From positions 1-64,000 of the forward strand of contig NZ_JYGT01000007.1 of NCBI RefSeq assembly GCF_000960085.1: a stretch of 64,000 nucleotides of DNA, given 5' to 3'. Under the pieces are notes generated by a model. It saw only the letters and a program-made list of their open reading frames with translations, made no database searches and was not told the origin of the DNA. Source of the DNA: Streptococcus infantis (lineage in GTDB: Bacteria; Bacillota; Bacilli; Lactobacillales; Streptococcaceae). Made by a program: the position numbers and the translations under genes. Every line of letters begins with the position of its first letter. The first letter of the stretch is position 1. Shown in pieces: positions 39,251-47,440 of the stretch.

Positions 39251-40114
39251 ATGAAAAAGTTGTGGAAACAGCTGAACGATAGACCATTATTAAAAGCTTT
39301 TTTACACTACTATCAAGCCTCTGATAGCGAGCTAACCAGCGTTGCTGTTGCCTACTATTGGTTGATTTCAATCTTCCCTTTACTCATGATAGTGGTCAAT
39401 ATCTTACCCTACTTTCAAATTCCCATCTCAAACTTTCTATTAACCATCAAGGAATTTTTACCAGATACAATCTATGAAGTTGTTGCAAAGATTGTCAGAG
39501 AAGTTCTGACTCAACCATCGACAGGTTTACTGAGTTTTGCTATCTTATCAGCTCTTTGGACTTTCTCCAAATCCATGAATTTTCTTCAAAAGGCTTTTAA
39601 TAAAGCCTATGGAATCGCAAAAAATAGAGGAATTATCTCACATCAGATGATGAGCCTCTTAGTTAGCTTTGGACTTCAAATTCTCTTTGCGCTTGCATTA
39701 TTCCTTAGTATGTTTGGCCATATGCTATTGGATTTGCTTAAAAACTACTGGAAATCTGAGAGTGCTCTGTTTTCATATCTACAAGATTTTACAGGACCGC
39801 TGATTTATGCCTTCCTTTTTGCAATCGTAATCATGCTCTATTATTTCCTACCAAATGTTAAAGTAAGTAAGATTCGCTACGTCATACCTGGAAGTCTCTT
39901 TGTACTAGTTACGACGATTGCTTTATTAAACATCTTTGCAGCTTATTTCAACAATTATGTCAATTATCTCGTTGACGTTAGATTTTTCAGTTCGATTGTC
40001 GTCGTCGTCATGATGTTCTGGTTCATTATCATTGCAAAGATATTAATTATCGGTGCTGTCATCAATGCCAGTGTTCAAAGTTTGAAGGATCCAGACTTTA
40101 AAGCAAATCAATAA
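39251..40114 (+). CDS. YihY/virulence factor BrkB family membrane protein
   Basis: 287 aa, six predicted membrane segments between residues 25 and 275. Family motif LTSVAVAYYWLISIFPLLM near residue 27 and FSSIVVVVMMFWFIIIAKILIIGAVINA near the end. Once labelled RNase BN in error; the real role is unknown, perhaps transport. CTGGAGG precedes the start. Last gene before a BOX element. Confidence 0.88.
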   Translation: MKKLWKQLNDRPLLKAFLHYYQASDSELTSVAVAYYWLISIFPLLMIVVNILPYFQIPISNFLLTIKEFLPDTIYEVVAKIVREVLTQPSTGLLSFAILSALWTFSKSMNFLQKAFNKAYGIAKNRGIISHQMMSLLVSFGLQILFALALFLSMFGHMLLDLLKNYWKSESALFSYLQDFTGPLIYAFLFAIVIMLYYFLPNVKVSKIRYVIPGSLFVLVTTIALLNIFAAYFNNYVNYLVDVRFFSSIVVVVMMFWFIIIAKILIIGAVINASVQSLKDPDFKANQ

Positions 40115-40126
40115 TTTTTTATCGAT

Positions 40127-40287
40127 TAATACTTAATGAAAATCAAAGAGCAAACTAGGAAGCGAGCAACAGGTTGCTCAAAACACCATTTTGAGGTTGT
40201 GGATAGAACTAACGAAGGCAGCTCAAAATACTATTTTGAGGTTGCAGATGGAAGCTGATGTGGTTTGAAGAGATTTTCGAAGAGTAT
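40127..40287 (-). repeat. BOX element (boxA-boxB-boxB-boxC)
   Basis: The right end reads, on the minus strand, the boxA start ATACTCTTCGAAAATCTC followed by TTCAAACCAC. The left end is the boxC end ATTTTCATTAAGTATTAA. Between them are two 45-bp boxB units with the landmark GCTCAAAA at 40176 and 40221. BOX elements are dispersed mobile repeats of S. pneumoniae and relatives, transcribed as structured RNA and able to affect neighbours. Confidence 0.9.
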
Positions 40288-40297
40288 AAACAAATTA

Positions 40298-40328
40298 ATC
40301 CCCCAGTCATTTGATACTGGGGGATTTT
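40298..40328. terminator. Terminator between yihY-type gene and convergent ATP-grasp gene
   Basis: Arms AATCCCCCAGT / ACTGGGGGATT with an 8-nt loop and TTTTT on the plus side. It sits just after the BOX element and before the ATP-grasp stop, so it can serve both genes. Confidence 0.85.
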
Positions 40329-40341
40329 TGAATGTCCTACT

Positions 40342-41283
40342 TTATTGTCCACTAGTGATGGCTTGCAATTCTGTTTTTAGATAGTGAGCCAAATGTTGGT
40401 GAGCAAAAATATTGGCATTTTTTTCTGCGGTAGGATTGTAGTTGGTGTTGGTATTTACATCATAGACATAAATGTCTCCACTCTCTGATTGAACCCATTC
40501 GATCGCCGCAACTTCAATCTGAGCATTTTTCAAGAAATTCTCATAAGCTTCTCTTCGGTCATCTGGTAGAGGTTCTGTAATCTGGAATTTTTCAGACGTT
40601 TCTAGTTGCTCTGGTCTCTTGCCGATTTGGCAACCATCTGCTGGGCACAGTTGGAATCCATCTGAAGAATCGATCGAAACAGTATAGAGGAATTTTTGAT
40701 TGATAAACTCTGAACGACGGATACGTCCATCACTTGGCTTGATGTAAGCTTGTAACAAGGTAATCCCGTCCACTGATGGTTCAAAGAGGGGACTATTGAC
40801 GTAAGCTTCAAGCTCCTCTTCATTTTGGAAGAGTTGAACGCCTAATCCCTTACCTGCTCGATTGTGTTTGGTAATCAATGGATAGATGTTCAATTTTCTG
40901 GCTGCTTCAATGATATTTTCTTGGCCCAAAACTGCAACTGTCGCAGGCGTTTCAATACCTGACTCGTTTAACTTCAAATATTGTTTGACTTTACTGATTT
41001 CTAGGTTGATAGCGCCTGTTCCATTCACAACCTTGCGTCCGTGTGCTTCTAACCAAGTAATCACCTGCTCTGTAAATTCTGGTGCGTAGCGATGTCCCCT
41101 AGTGTGAGAGGATGCAGACATACGATTGTAGAAGATACCCTGTGGCGGTGGACTTTGCAGATCCAAAATTCCACTAGACAAATCCCACAGTTCATATGGA
41201 ACTTCTAATTCTTCCAACCATTTGACCAAATGCTGGGTCCATTCAAGATTCTCATGAATTACATAAACTTTTGCTTCACTCAT
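40342..41283 (-). CDS. ATP-grasp ligase, RimK/glutathione synthase-like
   Basis: 313 aa, cytoplasmic. ATP-grasp core: lysine in ITKHNRAGKGLGVQLF near residues 138-153 and metal-binding Asn/Asp in DIYVYDVNTNTNYNP near 275-290. The N-terminal pre-ATP-grasp region includes NRMSASSHTRGHRYAPEF, near residue 53. The family joins a carboxylate to an amine (peptide or amino-acid ligation); substrates are unknown here. It is 13 bp downstream of the symporter gene, so ligation of the imported amino acid or dicarboxylate is a testable guess. Confidence 0.8.
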   Translation of the reverse strand: MSEAKVYVIHENLEWTQHLVKWLEELEVPYELWDLSSGILDLQSPPPQGIFYNRMSASSHTRGHRYAPEFTEQVITWLEAHGRKVVNGTGAINLEISKVKQYLKLNESGIETPATVAVLGQENIIEAARKLNIYPLITKHNRAGKGLGVQLFQNEEELEAYVNSPLFEPSVDGITLLQAYIKPSDGRIRRSEFINQKFLYTVSIDSSDGFQLCPADGCQIGKRPEQLETSEKFQITEPLPDDRREAYENFLKNAQIEVAAIEWVQSESGDIYVYDVNTNTNYNPTAEKNANIFAHQHLAHYLKTELQAITSGQ

Positions 41284-41296
41284 TACTCATATCTCC

Positions 41297-42547
41297 TTAA
41301 GAAAAGCTGACTGATAATTGGCTTTCCTTTTCCTCTTCTAAAATATATCCTTCTGTTTTTTCGATAACGCTGACTGTTAAGATTTGACCCAAAACATTGA
41401 TCATAGTACGGCCGGCATTGACAAAGAAATCAACTGCAAAAATCAAGGCTACTCCTTCAACTGGCAAGCCCAATTGAGGTGCTGCAGCTAGTAGAACCAC
41501 GATAGCACCTGATGGTACGGTTGCCGCAGTTTTTCCAATCAAAGTCAAAAGCAAAACAGTAAACAAGAGACTTGATAATGAAAATTGAATTCCGTAGGCA
41601 TGAGCAATAAAAATCGTCGCTACTGAGAAGTAAACCGCTGCTCCCTCTAAGTTAAAAGTATATCCTAAAGGAACAACTAAATCAATTGTATGCTCGTCAT
41701 GCCCCTGTTTTTTCAAATCTTTAAGAAGTGAAGGCAAGACAACACTAGAACTACCAGTAACAAAAGCCAGTGTCAAGAGACTCCAATTTTCACGAAAGGC
41801 TGACAAATACGGTACTTTAAAGAATACAGCAATCAAAGGGAAAATAAGAAGAACCAATACAGCATAAGCTAAGTAAGTTCCGATTACAAATTGACCAAGT
41901 CCAATCAATTTATCAACTCCTGTCGTTGCAACATCTTTGGCGATAAATCCAAAAATCCCAATCGGTGATAGTTTAACAATCACTGCAACAATTTTGTAGA
42001 TGGCTTCAATCCAGATTTGGAAACCTTCGATAATTTTCTGAGATTTCTCAGATTTAAGATTCCCAATTCCATAACCAAGAAAGATAGCAAACACGATAAT
42101 TGGCAAAAGAGCACCTTCTGAAAGAGATTTGACGATATTTGATGGAATAAAACCAAGCAAAAATTCACTGAACTTGACATTGTTCGCAATCCCATCAAGG
42201 TTCCCACCAGTTTGACCAATGTTCACACCTTGTCCAAATCCCAAATAGTAACTAGAGAAAACAAACAAGAGCGTAATGGCAGTTGTTATGGCAAAAAAGT
42301 AAACCAAACTCTTGGTCAAGATTTTTCCAAAAGATTTTTTTCCGATAACTCCAGCTACTGCAACAACGATGGTTGGGAAGATTAGCGGAATGATAACCAT
42401 ATTGATTAATTTAATAAAGGCTTGACCTAAAAATTGATAAAAGCCTGCAAATTGTGGCCAGATGACCGCAGCGATAACACCTAAGACCAAAGCCACCAAT
42501 AATTGAATGCCTAGTGAGAGTTTTGACCATAACGTAACTAATTTCAT
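41297..42547 (-). CDS. Dicarboxylate/amino acid:cation symporter (DAACS family)
   Basis: 416 aa, eight membrane helices and two hairpins. HP1 serine motif TGSSSVVLPSLL near residue 265. TM7 motif YTFNLEGAAVYFS near 300, where most relatives have NMDGTA. HP2 PSGAIVVLL near 347. TM8 VDFFVNAGRTMINVLG near 378. Imports glutamate/aspartate or related acids with Na+ or H+. AAAGGAG upstream. Probably co-transcribed with the ATP-grasp gene. Confidence 0.88.
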   Translation of the reverse strand: MKLVTLWSKLSLGIQLLVALVLGVIAAVIWPQFAGFYQFLGQAFIKLINMVIIPLIFPTIVVAVAGVIGKKSFGKILTKSLVYFFAITTAITLLFVFSSYYLGFGQGVNIGQTGGNLDGIANNVKFSEFLLGFIPSNIVKSLSEGALLPIIVFAIFLGYGIGNLKSEKSQKIIEGFQIWIEAIYKIVAVIVKLSPIGIFGFIAKDVATTGVDKLIGLGQFVIGTYLAYAVLVLLIFPLIAVFFKVPYLSAFRENWSLLTLAFVTGSSSVVLPSLLKDLKKQGHDEHTIDLVVPLGYTFNLEGAAVYFSVATIFIAHAYGIQFSLSSLLFTVLLLTLIGKTAATVPSGAIVVLLAAAPQLGLPVEGVALIFAVDFFVNAGRTMINVLGQILTVSVIEKTEGYILEEEKESQLSVSFS

Positions 42548-42786
42548 AAGAAACTCCTTTGTTTTATTTGCTACTCATTCTACTACTATTCTTCTCCTCT
42601 GACTAATATATTTTTTCTATGGTCACCATAAAAAAGATTTATAATGAAGACTCAAACTATCATCATATCAAATACACGATTTATTTTAAACAAGAAGGAA
42701 GTATAAAATCTGTTTCTTACTAATGACTTTTTGATTAAACATTGATAAATCAAGGAATTTACTTTTCTATTCTCAAAATTTTATGA

Positions 42787-42792
42787 TACAAT
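42787..42792 (+). promoter_or_regulatory. -10 box six bases before the DUF3397 ATG
   Basis: TACAAT then six bases then ATG at 42799, with no ribosome site. The -35 is weak (TTTCTA at 17 bp). Implies a transcription start at the initiation codon. Confidence 0.55.
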
Positions 42793-42798
42793 ATTGTT

Positions 42799-43152
42799 AT
42801 GATTTTAATGAAACTCTCTTCCGTCTTGCTTTTGGTACTAACCTTGGCTCTGTCGATTATTCTAAGCAGACTTTTTAAGTTAAAGAAAAGAGGTATCAAT
42901 GCTGCTGATTTGGCTTTCCCTTTTCTGATTTTTGAATATTATTATATCAGTGCTAAGGTTTTTACACACAATCAACTTCCCATTTTGGGAACAGCGTTAT
43001 CTTTGCTCGCTATCGTTCTAACCTTTTTCTTTTTGAGAAAAAAACGTAGTTTTTATTATCCAAAATTCCTTAAATTCTTTTGGAGAGCTGGATTTCTACT
43101 TACATTGCTCATCTACATCATCATGATTGTTCAAATTTTCATGATGAAATAA
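42799..43152 (+). CDS. DUF3397 family membrane protein
   Basis: 117 aa, four predicted membrane segments over nearly the whole length (about 5-22, 35-52, 60-78, 90-112). Matches the small Firmicutes DUF3397 family by size and pattern; the function is unknown. The ATG lies directly after a -10 box; a second ATG nine bases on also lacks a ribosome site. A strong terminator follows, so it is a single-gene transcript. Confidence 0.8.
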   Translation: MILMKLSSVLLLVLTLALSIILSRLFKLKKRGINAADLAFPFLIFEYYYISAKVFTHNQLPILGTALSLLAIVLTFFFLRKKRSFYYPKFLKFFWRAGFLLTLLIYIIMIVQIFMMK

Positions 43153-43170
43153 CTACTATAAATTTTGCCA

Positions 43171-43216
43171 GCACCTCAATAGTTGGCGACTCAAGGTTCT
43201 ATATGAGGTGCTTTTC
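43171..43216 (+). terminator. Terminator after the DUF3397 gene
   Basis: Arms GCACCTCA (43171-43178) / TGAGGTGC (43204-43211) with a 25-nt loop region, then TTTTCT. Confidence 0.8.
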
Positions 43217-43268
43217 TAATGACATTTTTAAAAAGAGATTATTAAAAAAAAAATAGGAGATAAAAAAA

Positions 43269-44939
43269 GTGAAAAAAACACTCTTGGCAAGCGCCATCAC
43301 GCTTACTTATCTAGGATTTGCAACAAACCCAGCTTTAGCTGAAGAAAGTAACGTACAAACTACTTCAGCAGAAACAACGCAACAGCCTACAACAGCTAAC
43401 AAGGTTGAAACGAAGGAAGCAGTTCCTTCTACTGAAGCAAGTTCAAGCGTACCAACAACTTCTACAACAAATCCAAGTGAAACTCCAGCTAAGAAAGAGA
43501 AAGACAAGGCTCCAGAAGTCAAAAAAGAAGGTTGGGTATTAGAGGAAAACCACTGGCGTTTCTATGAAAACAATGCCCCTGTTCTTAACTGGAAAAAAAT
43601 TCAAGGAAAATGGTACTACTTCAACAAAGATGGCATCATGCTAAGCGATACTATTTTTGACGGATATATCCTGACTAGTAGCGGGGCTATGGTCGATTCT
43701 GGTTGGAGTAAACTCCAAGATAAATGGTATTACGCTAACGCTTATGGAAAAATTTCTCAACAAAAATGGGATAAAATCGGTGATGTCTGGTACTATTTTG
43801 ATCAAGACGGAGTCATGCTCAGCAACACCATTTTTGACGGTTATCTCTTTACCAATAGTGGCGCCATGGCTGAGAATTCTTGGGTAAAACAAGATGGACA
43901 ATGGTACTATGCCCTTGCTTCTGGTAAATTAATCAAAAATAAGTGGGATAAAATTGGTGGTACCTGGTACTACTTTAACAAAGATGCCATCATGGCAAGC
44001 AACCAATGGCAAGGTAGCTACTACCTAAAAGCTAGCGGGGCCATGGCGGAAAAAGAATGGATTTTCGATAAAAACTACAATAGTTGGTTTTATTTGAAGT
44101 CAGGTGGTGTATACGCAGCGCGTGAATGGATTGGATCTTACTACCTTAAAGCTGGTGGCTACATGGCTAAGAGCGAATGGATTGACGACAGCTACTATAA
44201 AGCTCGCTACTATGTAGATGAAAATGGAGTCTATGTTACAGGGACCCATAAGATCGATGGACAAACTCATCAATTCCAAAGCAATGGGAAATGGATTGGT
44301 GAAACTTCTGTAAGTCGTGGTTTTAAAAAGGGTAAATATAACAATATCATCTTCCTAGATCCAGGACACGGCGGTAAAGACCCCGGTGCATCTTATTATA
44401 ACATCACTGAGAAAGAACTAAATATGCAAGTTTACCAAAAACTACGCAAGGAGCTTGAAGGTCTCGGCTATACTGTTCTTTCTTCAAGAGATAGTGATGT
44501 TTTTGTCGACTTTGTCACCGAGCGTTCAAAAATGGTTAATAATACTGACTCAGATATCTTTATCAGTATTCATTTTAACGCCAGTGGAAGTCCTGTTTCC
44601 AATCGTTCTGGAATTCAAACTTATTCTTATGAAGAAGCTGCAGGTTATCCTTCTAAGATCAATCCATACTGGCATAACCATCCAGACCGTATCAGTGAAA
44701 GCAATCGCCTTGCTGCTGATATCCACTCTTCACTCCTAGCTGAAACTGGTGCCAAGGATGCAGGACTCCTACAAAGTAGTTTTGCGGTCCTTCGAGAAAC
44801 TGACAAACCAGCCGTTCTATTGGAATTGGGATATATTGACAATTTCAATGAAAATCAACAAGTCCGCAGTGATGCTTATCAAAATAGATTGGTAGCAGGG
44901 ATTGTCAAAGGTATTCAAAAATATTACGCAGGTCAATAA
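43269..44939 (+). CDS. Secreted N-acetylmuramoyl-L-alanine amidase with N-terminal choline-binding-type repeats
   Basis: 556 aa, GTG start with AATAGGAG upstream. Signal peptide 1-24 (ALA-EE), Thr/Ser-rich linker to about 82, then about nine choline-binding-type repeats from 83 to 340 (W-x4-G-x-WYYFNKDG pattern, alternating with longer units). The C-terminal Amidase_3 domain is at about 358-556: zinc ligands His in DPGHGG (365) and SIHFNA (436), Glu in TEKELN (378), catalytic Glu in LLELGY (518). It cleaves the bond between muramic acid and the stem peptide. LytA has the opposite order and an unrelated Amidase_2-type domain. Attachment to choline on teichoic acids is inferred from the repeats. 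Confidence 0.9.
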   Translation: MKKTLLASAITLTYLGFATNPALAEESNVQTTSAETTQQPTTANKVETKEAVPSTEASSSVPTTSTTNPSETPAKKEKDKAPEVKKEGWVLEENHWRFYENNAPVLNWKKIQGKWYYFNKDGIMLSDTIFDGYILTSSGAMVDSGWSKLQDKWYYANAYGKISQQKWDKIGDVWYYFDQDGVMLSNTIFDGYLFTNSGAMAENSWVKQDGQWYYALASGKLIKNKWDKIGGTWYYFNKDAIMASNQWQGSYYLKASGAMAEKEWIFDKNYNSWFYLKSGGVYAAREWIGSYYLKAGGYMAKSEWIDDSYYKARYYVDENGVYVTGTHKIDGQTHQFQSNGKWIGETSVSRGFKKGKYNNIIFLDPGHGGKDPGASYYNITEKELNMQVYQKLRKELEGLGYTVLSSRDSDVFVDFVTERSKMVNNTDSDIFISIHFNASGSPVSNRSGIQTYSYEEAAGYPSKINPYWHNHPDRISESNRLAADIHSSLLAETGAKDAGLLQSSFAVLRETDKPAVLLELGYIDNFNENQQVRSDAYQNRLVAGIVKGIQKYYAGQ

Positions 44940-44958
44940 AGAAAAAGTCTCGAGAAAT

Positions 44959-45390
44959 TGTACTGCCCCAAAAAAGTTAGATCAATAATTTAAATAAAGG
45001 ATTAAGTTTTATATTGTATAGGACTAAGTCCTTTTATTTTATCTTAATTTATTTATTGATGTAATAATTCATATAGTTTACAATTGTCTAAATAGCTTAA
45101 ATGCCTTCTTATAACCATAAAACATCTTAGATTTCAATATGCCACAGAAAGATTGCATCATACCATTGTCTGCCTCATTACTTCTTTGAGAGATAGATGG
45201 TTTAGTTTCCTAACTCTCTAAGCACTGTTCACAAGAATCATGGTGTTATTACCAGTCTAGGTCGCAATTGAAAATAATGTTCTTGTAGTGTTTCTATGTT
45301 AAGGCCTATTCTGACATAACTTTCACTTGTTCTAAGTTAAGTGATCGAGTGATAATGTATATAACAATTTCACAACTGAAATCATCTAAA
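44959..45390 (-). pseudogene. IS3-family (IS861/IS150-like) transposase remnant
   Basis: Translating the minus strand gives a decayed OrfB C-terminal half interrupted by several stops and substitutions: SLNLEQVKVM, then HHDSCEQCLES, then DNGMMQSFCGILKSKMFYG, then a fragment matching the usual DYIDYYNNKRIKxKLKGLSPVQY end. The left end (44959) TGTACTGCCCCAAAAAAG looks like the terminal inverted repeat of this IS group. The other end and the 5' half are missing. Dead element 20 bp after the amidase stop. Confidence 0.85.
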
Positions 45391-45822
45391 ATTAGTGATA
45401 TTACAGAATATAATTTCTATATGCTAATGAAAATACTAATCGGAATTTTTGATAATTCCTTATTTTTATGAAGCACACTTCTATTTACGTTAAATACAAG
45501 ATGTTAATCGTTTTATGTTTGACAACCTACAAAAATATCACGTTATTTATAGAGTAACTTGACAATAGTAAAAATTACCTTAAATACTGTAATATAGCTA
45601 AAATTTCAGATTAAACTCTTTATCTTTGTCTTATTTACCTAGTTGGTCAAATTTATAATGGTAAGATATTCTAGTAAAACGAGTAGTTCAAGAAAGAATC
45701 TAGTTGAACTCTTTTATGCCGTTTTTTTAATTGTCTCTATCTCTCCGAAATACTTTGCCCCTTTCTTTTTGTTCCTTACCTAATGTATTTCTAGTTTTTT
45801 AATTTTTTAAAATATAAAATAC
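45391..45822. other. AT-rich intergenic region, no gene seen
   Basis: About 430 bp. TTGACA occurs at about 45518 and 45560, and a 7-bp inverted repeat AGTTCAA/TTGAACT at 45685-45710. No open frame with a ribosome site. It may be residual DNA of the decayed IS or upstream control DNA of the secreted-protein gene. Confidence 0.5.
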
Positions 45823-45850
45823 TTGACAATATATACATATATGGTACAAT
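45823..45850 (+). promoter_or_regulatory. Promoter of the twin-domain secreted protein
   Basis: -35 TTGACA (45823-45828), 16-bp AT-alternating spacer, -10 TACAAT (45845-45850). About 50 nt of leader, then AAAGAGGAG and ATG at 45908. Strong by sequence. Confidence 0.8.
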
Positions 45851-45907
45851 TAAAATAATAAGGTTCGCCTTAGAAATATAATGAAAAATTAAAGAGGAGA
45901 TAAAACA

Positions 45908-46669
45908 ATGAAAAAAGTTTTATTAACAAGTGTGTTGGGATTATCAGCGATTGCTAGCGTTTCTTACGCAGCTACTGAAGTTCCTTCTATCCCAGGAGTA
46001 ACTGCTTCAACTGCTGGGACAGTTACAGTAGCAAATGCTAAGAATAACCACAACAACCGTTTTGGTTATGCTATTTCTCCATTAAGAAAAGAAAAAGCTA
46101 TTAATTTTGCAGGTGCTAAGACTTATCCAGCTAAGCCATATCCAGGAACAGACGGTAAACCTTTGAATGATTCAACTCGTGAGTTTGGACACAACACTCG
46201 CTTTGGTGCAGGTTTTAACGCTACTAAATCAACTACTCCAGCTACTCCAGCTACTCCAGCTACTCCAGCTAAGCCAGCTACTCCAGCTACTCCAGCTAAG
46301 CCAGCTACTCCAGCTAAGCCAGCTACTCCAGCTAAGCCAGCTACTCCAGCTACTCCAGCTAAGCCAGCTACTCCAGCTAAGCCAGCTAAGCCAGCTACTC
46401 CAGCTACTCCAGCTAAGCCAGATCCAAAAGCAATTCCAGGTGTAACACGTCCAACTACAGAAATTGTTACTGAAGCAAATGCTGCTAACAACCACAACAA
46501 CCGTTTTGGTTATGCTGTTTCACCACAATATAAAGATGCTTACAGTGTATCAGGTGCTGAAACTTATAATACATCTGCTCCAATTGAAGGAACAGATGGT
46601 AAACCTTTGAATGATTCAACTCGTGAACTTGGAGATAACACTCGCTTTGGTGCAGGTTTTTCAAAATAA
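45908..46669 (+). CDS. Secreted twin-domain protein with Pro-Ala linker, function unknown
   Basis: 253 aa. Signal peptide 1-21 (SYA-AT). Domain 1 (about 26-102) and domain 2 (about 174-253) are homologous. Both begin IPGVT, continue with ANAxNNHNNRFGYA[IV]SP, then an acidic or tyrosine-rich middle, then GTDGKPLNDSTREFGHNTRFGAGF-like ends. Between them is a 70-residue linker of TPA/KPA triplets. No Cys, no LPXTG, no lipobox, no membrane segment after the signal, so it is released or held non-covalently. The strong promoter and good ribosome site suggest high expression. I do not recognise the domain; a structural, adhesive or signalling role are all possible. Confidence 0.85.
   Translation: MKKVLLTSVLGLSAIASVSYAATEVPSIPGVTASTAGTVTVANAKNNHNNRFGYAISPLRKEKAINFAGAKTYPAKPYPGTDGKPLNDSTREFGHNTRFGAGFNATKSTTPATPATPATPAKPATPATPAKPATPAKPATPAKPATPATPAKPATPAKPAKPATPATPAKPDPKAIPGVTRPTTEIVTEANAANNHNNRFGYAVSPQYKDAYSVSGAETYNTSAPIEGTDGKPLNDSTRELGDNTRFGAGFSK
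46229..46423. repeat. 9-bp coding repeat (TPA/KPA linker)
   Basis: About 21 near-identical units ACTCCAGCT or AAGCCAGCT. In frame; copy number change alters linker length only. The low complexity keeps several other frames open, but those are artefacts. Confidence 0.92.
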
Positions 46670-46720
46670 TCTAAGGAATTTATCAATTTTATTTAACTTT
46701 TAAATAAGTTAAATAAATAT

Positions 46721-46752
46721 AGGAGAAAACCAAGTTGGTTTTCTCCTTTTTC
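46721..46752. terminator. Terminator after the secreted-protein gene
   Basis: Nearly perfect palindrome, arms AGGAGAAAACCAA / TTGGTTTTCTCCT with almost no loop, then TTTTTC. Confidence 0.88.
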
Positions 46753-46830
46753 TTTTTTTGAAAAATGTTCAACTTTTTCATAATTTTGGCTTTTACTTTA
46801 GTGATATTATTTTTTCATATTCAGGTTAAA

Positions 46831-47145
46831 TTACCTTGCTTTAATATTTTTGTCTGGAACGAGGAAACCAATCCCCACACAAGCCAGAACACCAGCACCG
46901 ATTACCAACCCACTTGAAAGTGGCAAAATATCAAGAATAGCATTCGCAATGATAAAAGCAATAATCAAGCACATGAGACTGGCCTTATAATCTTTCTTGA
47001 CTAGATTTTCAAGAATGAAAAATAGAAATAGACCTACTGGAAAGAGTGCCCAGATGTTAACATCCAAACTTGGCCATCCAACTAAACCAAAAAATAAGAC
47101 TGCTGCTGCAACGACTAAAAATCCGATACCTAATACTTTTTTCAT
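46831..47145 (-). CDS. Small four-helix membrane protein
   Basis: 104 aa. Four predicted membrane segments (about 4-22, 30-46, 57-75, 80-98), ending PDKNIKAR. Ribosome site GAGGTAA. Resembles the membrane part of LiaF/DUF-type phage-shock-like proteins in layout only. Function unknown; single gene. Confidence 0.75.
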   Translation of the reverse strand: MKKVLGIGFLVVAAAVLFFGLVGWPSLDVNIWALFPVGLFLFFILENLVKKDYKASLMCLIIAFIIANAILDILPLSSGLVIGAGVLACVGIGFLVPDKNIKAR

Positions 47146-47284
47146 GATATTACCTCATTTTCTATTTTGTTAGGAAGCTTTATCTCCCCTTGACAGTTAC
47201 TACTATAACAGAAATAAAAATCGCATACAATAGCTTTTGCCTATGTGGTAGTCATGATAGACTATGTGGTCAAAATCTTATTAA

Positions 47285-47314
47285 AAGAAAAAAAGAAGTC
47301 CAAGAGGACTTCTT
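47285..47314 (-). terminator. Terminator after tRNA-Thr
   Basis: On the minus strand AAGAAGTCC-TCTT-GGACTTCTT followed by TTTTTC. Lies 6 bp past the tRNA 3' end. Confidence 0.88.
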
Positions 47315-47320
47315 TCACAC

Positions 47321-47393
47321 TGCCGATTGCAGGGATCGAACCTGTGACCTTCGCGTTACGAGTGCGGTGCTCTACCAACTGAGCTAAATCGGC
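47321..47393 (-). tRNA. tRNA-Thr (anticodon CGT)
   Basis: 73 nt. Acceptor GCCGATT/AATCGGC pairs fully, D arm GCTC/GAGC, anticodon loop CTCGTAA, T loop TTCGATC, discriminator A; CCA is not encoded. Three non-canonical pairs: C27-A43, A31-C39 and A49-C65. Confidence 0.95.
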
Positions 47394-47440
47394 GATTCCA
47401 CTTATAGTATAGCACTATAAGGAAGGATGTCAAGGGATTC

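Noticed and set aside
45391..45822. Hidden small genes between IS remnant and the secreted-protein gene
   Set aside because: No frame with start, ribosome site and protein-like composition could be found.
46123..46500. Open frames in other phases and on the minus strand over the TPA/KPA linker
   Set aside because: A 9-bp repeat without stops opens several frames at once. Only the plus-strand frame from 45908 has a signal peptide, promoter and ribosome site.
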